DNA of 64,000 nt from contig CAZHFW010000011.1 of the NCBI GenBank assembly GCA_964531675.1, positions 1 to 64,000 on the forward strand, in the 5' to 3' direction. Made by a program: the position numbers and the translations under genes. This DNA is from CAZHFW01 sp964531675. Its GTDB lineage: Bacteria > Planctomycetota > Phycisphaerae > Phycisphaerales > UBA1924. The notes beneath the pieces were generated by a model, which searched no databases, was not told the origin of the DNA, and saw only the letters and a list, made by a program, of their open reading frames with translations. The stretch's first letter is position 1; each line of letters starts with the position of its first letter. Shown in pieces: positions 60,869 through 64,000 of the stretch.

Positions 60869-62626
60869 ATGGCCTCAACCCAAGCAATGCTCGCCGGGAT
60901 GTCGGGGATCAACACCTTCGCCCGGAACCTCGACGTCATCTCCAACAACATCGCCAACGTCGGCACCACCGGCTTCAAGGGCAGCCGGATGGTCTTCTCC
61001 AACCTCTTCAGCCGGACCATGTCCGAAGGCTCCGCGCCCTCCGATACCTCCGGCGGCACGAACCCTTCGCAGTTTGGCTATGGCGTCCGCGTCGGAGGCA
61101 CCCAGCGCAACATGAACAACGGGCCGATCGCCGCCACTGGCGATTCCCGCGATCTGGCCATCGACGGCAACGGCTTCTTCGTCGTCAGCCGCGGCGCGGA
61201 CACCTACTACACCCGCGCCGGCGCCTTCCGCCCCAACGCGGTCGGCAATCTCGCCACGCCCAATGGCGAACTGCTCATGGGCTACGGCGTGGACTCCAAC
61301 TTCAACATCGTCGAGGGCGTCCTCAAGCCCGTCAGCGTCCCCACCGGCGGCCTCACCATCGCCCAGGCGACCACCGAAGTCCGCATGTCGGGCAATCTGA
61401 ACGCCGCCGGCGCGATCCCCACGCAAGGCTCCCGCGGCACGATCATGGGCACCGCCACCAACGGCCTGCGCCTGATCGCGACCGCCAATCCCCCGCCCAA
61501 TCCGGGCGACCTCATCGAGACCAACTCGCGCCTGGTTGACATCGAAGACCCGAACGCGCCGGGGTCCAACAACTCCGCCTTCACCATCGGACAGATCATC
61601 GAGCTCAAGGGCGTCGAGAAGGGCTCCATGACCCTCGACTCCGCCCAGCTCACCATCACCGCGACCACCACGGTCCAGGACATGATGGACTTCTTCAAGC
61701 AGGCCATGGGCATCGACTCCTCCGTCGGCGCCAATCCCGACGGCCGCACGCCCGGCGTCACGCTCGACCCCGCGACCGGCGCGATTACCGTCGTCGGGAA
61801 CACCGGCACCGTCGATGACCTGACGATCGACACCAGCGACATCCGCCTCCTCGACGCCTCGGGGACATTCATCGAGTCGCCATTCGTGTCCTCCAAGCAG
61901 GCCTCTTCCGATGGTGAGAGCGTCCGCACGACCTACGAGGTCTACGACTCTCTGGGCAATCCCGTCCAGATCGACGTCACCCTCGTGCTCGACAGCAAGT
62001 CCAACTCGGGCACGAGCTGGCGCTACTTCGTCGAGTCGGGCGATTCCTCCGGAGTGCCCCGTCAGCTCGCGACCGGCACGCTTGCCTTCGACACCTCAGG
62101 CCAGCTCACGACCTCCACGCCCATCAGCGTCGACGTCGATCGCTCGGGCACCGGCGCCGCGACGCCTTTGACCTTCACGATGTCGTTCTCGGGAGACCGC
62201 GACAACGTCACCGCGCTGGCCGATGTGAAGTCCCAGATCGCCGCGACCTATCGCGACGGCACGCCGCTGGGCACGCTCGCGAGCTTTGAAGTCGGCGAGG
62301 ACGGGACCATCTACGGCGCGTTCAGCAACGGCCTGACCCGCACCCTCGGCCAGGTCGTCGTGTCGACCTTCTCCAATCCAGAAGGACTCGTGGACCTGGG
62401 ATCGGGCCTCTACCGCGCCGCCGCCAACAGCGGCGCCCCGCAGGTCAAGGCGCCCACGACCCTGGGCGCGGGCAAGCTCGTCGGCGGCGCTCTGGAAGGC
62501 TCCAACGTCGATCTCTCCGAAGAGTTCATCAAGATGATCCTGACCAGCACCGGGTACTCGGCCAACAGCCGCGTGATCCGCACCGCGGATGAGCTCATGC
62601 AGCAGCTCCTGGTCATCGGGCGATAA
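60869..62626 (+). CDS. flgE: Flagellar hook protein FlgE
   Basis: A 585-residue hook subunit. The N-terminus reads MLAGMSGINTFARNLDVISN and NIANVGTTGFKGSRMVF, the canonical hook/rod motif. GDSRDLAIDGNGFFVVSRG near 95 and DTYYTRAGAFRPNAVGNL are typical FlgE/FlgF features. A large surface domain occupies 180-450. RTTYEVYDSLGNPVQIDVTL belongs to the FlaE domain, and the C-terminal LSEEFIKMILTSTGYSANSR ends the coiled coil. It is longer than enterobacterial FlgE (about 400 residues) because of the middle domain. Confidence 0.93.
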   Translation: MASTQAMLAGMSGINTFARNLDVISNNIANVGTTGFKGSRMVFSNLFSRTMSEGSAPSDTSGGTNPSQFGYGVRVGGTQRNMNNGPIAATGDSRDLAIDGNGFFVVSRGADTYYTRAGAFRPNAVGNLATPNGELLMGYGVDSNFNIVEGVLKPVSVPTGGLTIAQATTEVRMSGNLNAAGAIPTQGSRGTIMGTATNGLRLIATANPPPNPGDLIETNSRLVDIEDPNAPGSNNSAFTIGQIIELKGVEKGSMTLDSAQLTITATTTVQDMMDFFKQAMGIDSSVGANPDGRTPGVTLDPATGAITVVGNTGTVDDLTIDTSDIRLLDASGTFIESPFVSSKQASSDGESVRTTYEVYDSLGNPVQIDVTLVLDSKSNSGTSWRYFVESGDSSGVPRQLATGTLAFDTSGQLTTSTPISVDVDRSGTGAATPLTFTMSFSGDRDNVTALADVKSQIAATYRDGTPLGTLASFEVGEDGTIYGAFSNGLTRTLGQVVVSTFSNPEGLVDLGSGLYRAAANSGAPQVKAPTTLGAGKLVGGALEGSNVDLSEEFIKMILTSTGYSANSRVIRTADELMQQLLVIGR

Positions 62627-62851
62627 CCCCGCGAAGCAAGCGTCCAGTAACCGAGCGACGGGGCGCCGGTTCAGGCAAGACTGAGGCCTGTTCGGACCGG
62701 AAATCCGCGCCCCGCCATCCCGCTGGTTTTCCCGATCCATCCGGGCGTTCCGAACGCCGAAGAGTCATCCGTGCGGCACGAGGCCGCGGACGCCGGGACT
62801 GCGCTGTGTTGCGCGCACGAACCGGCTTTGCCAAGCACGGAGCGTGTGGCG

Positions 62852-63394
62852 ATGGCTCAGGAGCAAGCGGACAAGAAGGCTGAAGGGGCGCCCGCCGAGG
62901 CCGCCAAGAAGAAGTCCCCGATCAAGGCGATTGCGATCGTCGCGGTCCTCATGCTCGTGGAGGCTGTGGGCGTCTTCATGGTCGTCGGCATGACCAGCAA
63001 GAAGCCCGCCGAGGCGGAGGCCAAGTCCCTTGAGGGGCACGCCGAGGCCGATGGCGAGGCTCAGGTCGAGATCCCCCTCATCGAGGAGAAGTTCCAGAAC
63101 ATGTCCACCGGGCGTGTCTGGGTCTGGGATTCGGCCCTGGTCCTGAAGGTCAAGAAGAAGAACGAGGAGTTCGTCAGCGGCCAGCTCGACGCTCGCTCGG
63201 CCGAGATCAAGGAAGGCATCTCGATGATCTTCCGCCGTGCTCAGCACAGCCAGCTGAAGGAGCCCGGCCTGGAGACCATCAACCGCCTGCTCCTGGCGTA
63301 CGTCAATAAAACTCTTGGGCCCGATGCCGAGGGACTCAACCGCGTTGAGCGTGTGCTGATCCCCAAGTGCAAGGGCTTCCCGGCGGACTTCTAA
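62852..63394 (+). CDS. fliL: Flagellar basal-body-associated protein FliL
   Basis: A 180-residue single-pass membrane protein linked to the stator. Start ATG 62852 has GGAG nine bases upstream; an Ala/Lys-rich cytoplasmic N-terminus leads to the helix IKAIAIVAVLMLVEAVGVFM (about 28-47). The periplasmic FliL domain includes VWVWDSALVLKVKKKNEEFV, AEIKEGISMIFRRAQHSQLK and the C-terminal NRVERVLIPKCKGFPADF. It follows flgE after a 225-base gap and is separated from fliN by a strong palindrome. Confidence 0.8.
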   Translation: MAQEQADKKAEGAPAEAAKKKSPIKAIAIVAVLMLVEAVGVFMVVGMTSKKPAEAEAKSLEGHAEADGEAQVEIPLIEEKFQNMSTGRVWVWDSALVLKVKKKNEEFVSGQLDARSAEIKEGISMIFRRAQHSQLKEPGLETINRLLLAYVNKTLGPDAEGLNRVERVLIPKCKGFPADF

Positions 63395-63405
63395 CTACCT
63401 GTAGT

Positions 63406-63477
63406 GGTCCGGGTGCCCGGCCTCGCGCCGGGCGCGCAGAAAGCGCGCAAGTTGCGCGCTTTCTGCGCGCCCGGACC
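63406..63477. repeat. Perfect 23-bp inverted repeat with outer arms, between fliL and fliN
   Basis: Arms 63428-63450 and 63452-63474 are exact reverse complements around a single central G at 63451. Outer arms GGTCCGGG (63406-63413) and CCCGGACC (63470-63477) extend the pairing. No T tract follows. It is the strongest palindrome noticed in the window. Confidence 0.9.
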
Positions 63478-63608
63478 TGTCGAGACTTGCGCCGAAAACT
63501 CATGCTGACGCGCCAGGGTGTCCGATCCCGACCTTGCCGGACGGTGTGCCGCTGTTGTCGCGCGCAAGGATTGCGCGCCGCGGCCCACCTGCGGGAAGCG
63601 AGGCAAGG

Positions 63609-64000
63609 ATGGCCGAGCAGGACCCCAATCAGATCCCCCCGGAGCAGCCCGCCGAGGGCGGCTCACCCGGGAACGCCGCGGGACAACCCGCGTCCGAGGC
63701 CCCCAAGCCTCTCTCGCCCGCCGATGCGCTGGCTGAGGCGGCCCTCAAGGCTGCTCAGGAAGCGGTCAGTTCGCTCTCGGGCGATCTGAACGCCAATGCT
63801 GCGGTCGGCTCGGGCGTCGCCTTCAGCGACGATGGCGAGTCGGTCGACGCGCCTCCGGTGCAGCAGTTCCCCTTGCCCGCGTTCACCGGCGCAGCTCCGC
63901 CCGCGGTGCCCAAGGGCATCGACCTGCTCAACGACGTCAACCTGCACGTCAAGATCGAGCTCGGCCGCACACGCATGCTCATCGAGGACGTCCTCAAGCT
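63609..64000 (+). CDS. fliN: Flagellar motor switch protein FliN (3' end outside window)
   Basis: The frame opens at ATG 63609 and runs to the right edge, giving about 130 residues. The first 100 are Pro/Ala/Glu-rich and look disordered (EQPAEGGSPGNAAGQPASEA). The last 28, GIDLLNDVNLHVKIELGRTR and MLIEDVLKL, are the start of the FliN/SpoA C-ring domain (L-x-D-V-x-L-x-V-x-x-x-L-G-x-x). No fliM lies between fliL and this gene; it must be elsewhere or downstream. The long N-terminal extension is also seen in some other FliN/FliY proteins. Confidence 0.8.
   Translation, partial: MAEQDPNQIPPEQPAEGGSPGNAAGQPASEAPKPLSPADALAEAALKAAQEAVSSLSGDLNANAAVGSGVAFSDDGESVDAPPVQQFPLPAFTGAAPPAVPKGIDLLNDVNLHVKIELGRTRMLIEDVLK

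Overview
The window reads as chromosome of a high-GC, Gram-negative, flagellated planctomycete, most likely of the class Phycisphaerae. This is inferred from gene content: a DUF2617 protein, a large secreted PA14/beta-propeller/3-keto-disaccharide-hydrolase (DUF1080) protein, soluble pseudopilin-like domains in secreted proteins, LpxI (lipid A synthesis), and small planctomycete-type hypothetical proteins. Strong third-position GC creates very long antisense open frames (up to about 1,250 codons) that are shadows of real genes. No transposase, integrase, prophage or CRISPR array was found.

Layout. 1-4.5 kb: a gene cut by the left edge, a DUF2617 protein, a HEAT-repeat protein coupled to a small membrane protein, and an alpha/beta hydrolase. 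4.5-7.4 kb: a TraB/GumN-family protein with an inserted GspG-like domain, and an acetyl-CoA hydrolase/CoA-transferase. 7.4-11.2 kb (minus): an overlapping unit of ECF sigma factor, single-pass putative anti-sigma protein and two secreted proteins with pilin-head-like C-termini. 11.4-16.7 kb: an erythromycin-esterase-family protein with an inserted beta-sandwich, convergent with the multidomain secreted protein. 16.8-20.7 kb (minus): tRNA-Ser(GGA), pyruvate dehydrogenase E2, a four-helix-bundle (S23/IVS) gene bounded by inverted octamer repeats, E1-beta and a Nudix hydrolase. 20.9-26 kb: a Tat-type small subunit with a GMC oxidoreductase, endonuclease III, a secreted protein, tRNA-Arg(CCG) and an MFS transporter. 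26-30 kb: an S41 processing protease and pyruvate dehydrogenase E1-alpha, each ended by a copy of a dispersed palindromic repeat.

30-44.6 kb is mostly housekeeping: a membrane protein, TruD, a DUF151 nuclease and NAD(P)HX epimerase on the minus strand; a glycosyltransferase; a TlpA-like thioredoxin with a helical C-terminus; a TonB-like protein with a very long Pro/Lys/Glu linker; Obg; a TlyA-like methyltransferase; LpxI; a small zinc-ribbon-like protein; and a three-gene overlapping unit (unknown, LolA-like lipoprotein, RDD-like membrane protein).

44.7 kb to the right edge is one plus-strand flagellar block: a large membrane-anchored TPR protein, FlgN, an FlrB/FlrC-type two-component pair, FlgB, FlgC, FliE, FliF, FliG, FliH, FliI, FliJ, a MotE-like protein, FliK, FlgD, a TIGR02530-type protein, FlgE, FliL and the start of FliN. 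The sigma-54 activator sits directly upstream of rod genes whose leaders carry GG-N10-GC elements, so the cluster probably encodes part of its own transcriptional control. A perfect 23-bp inverted repeat separates fliL from fliN.
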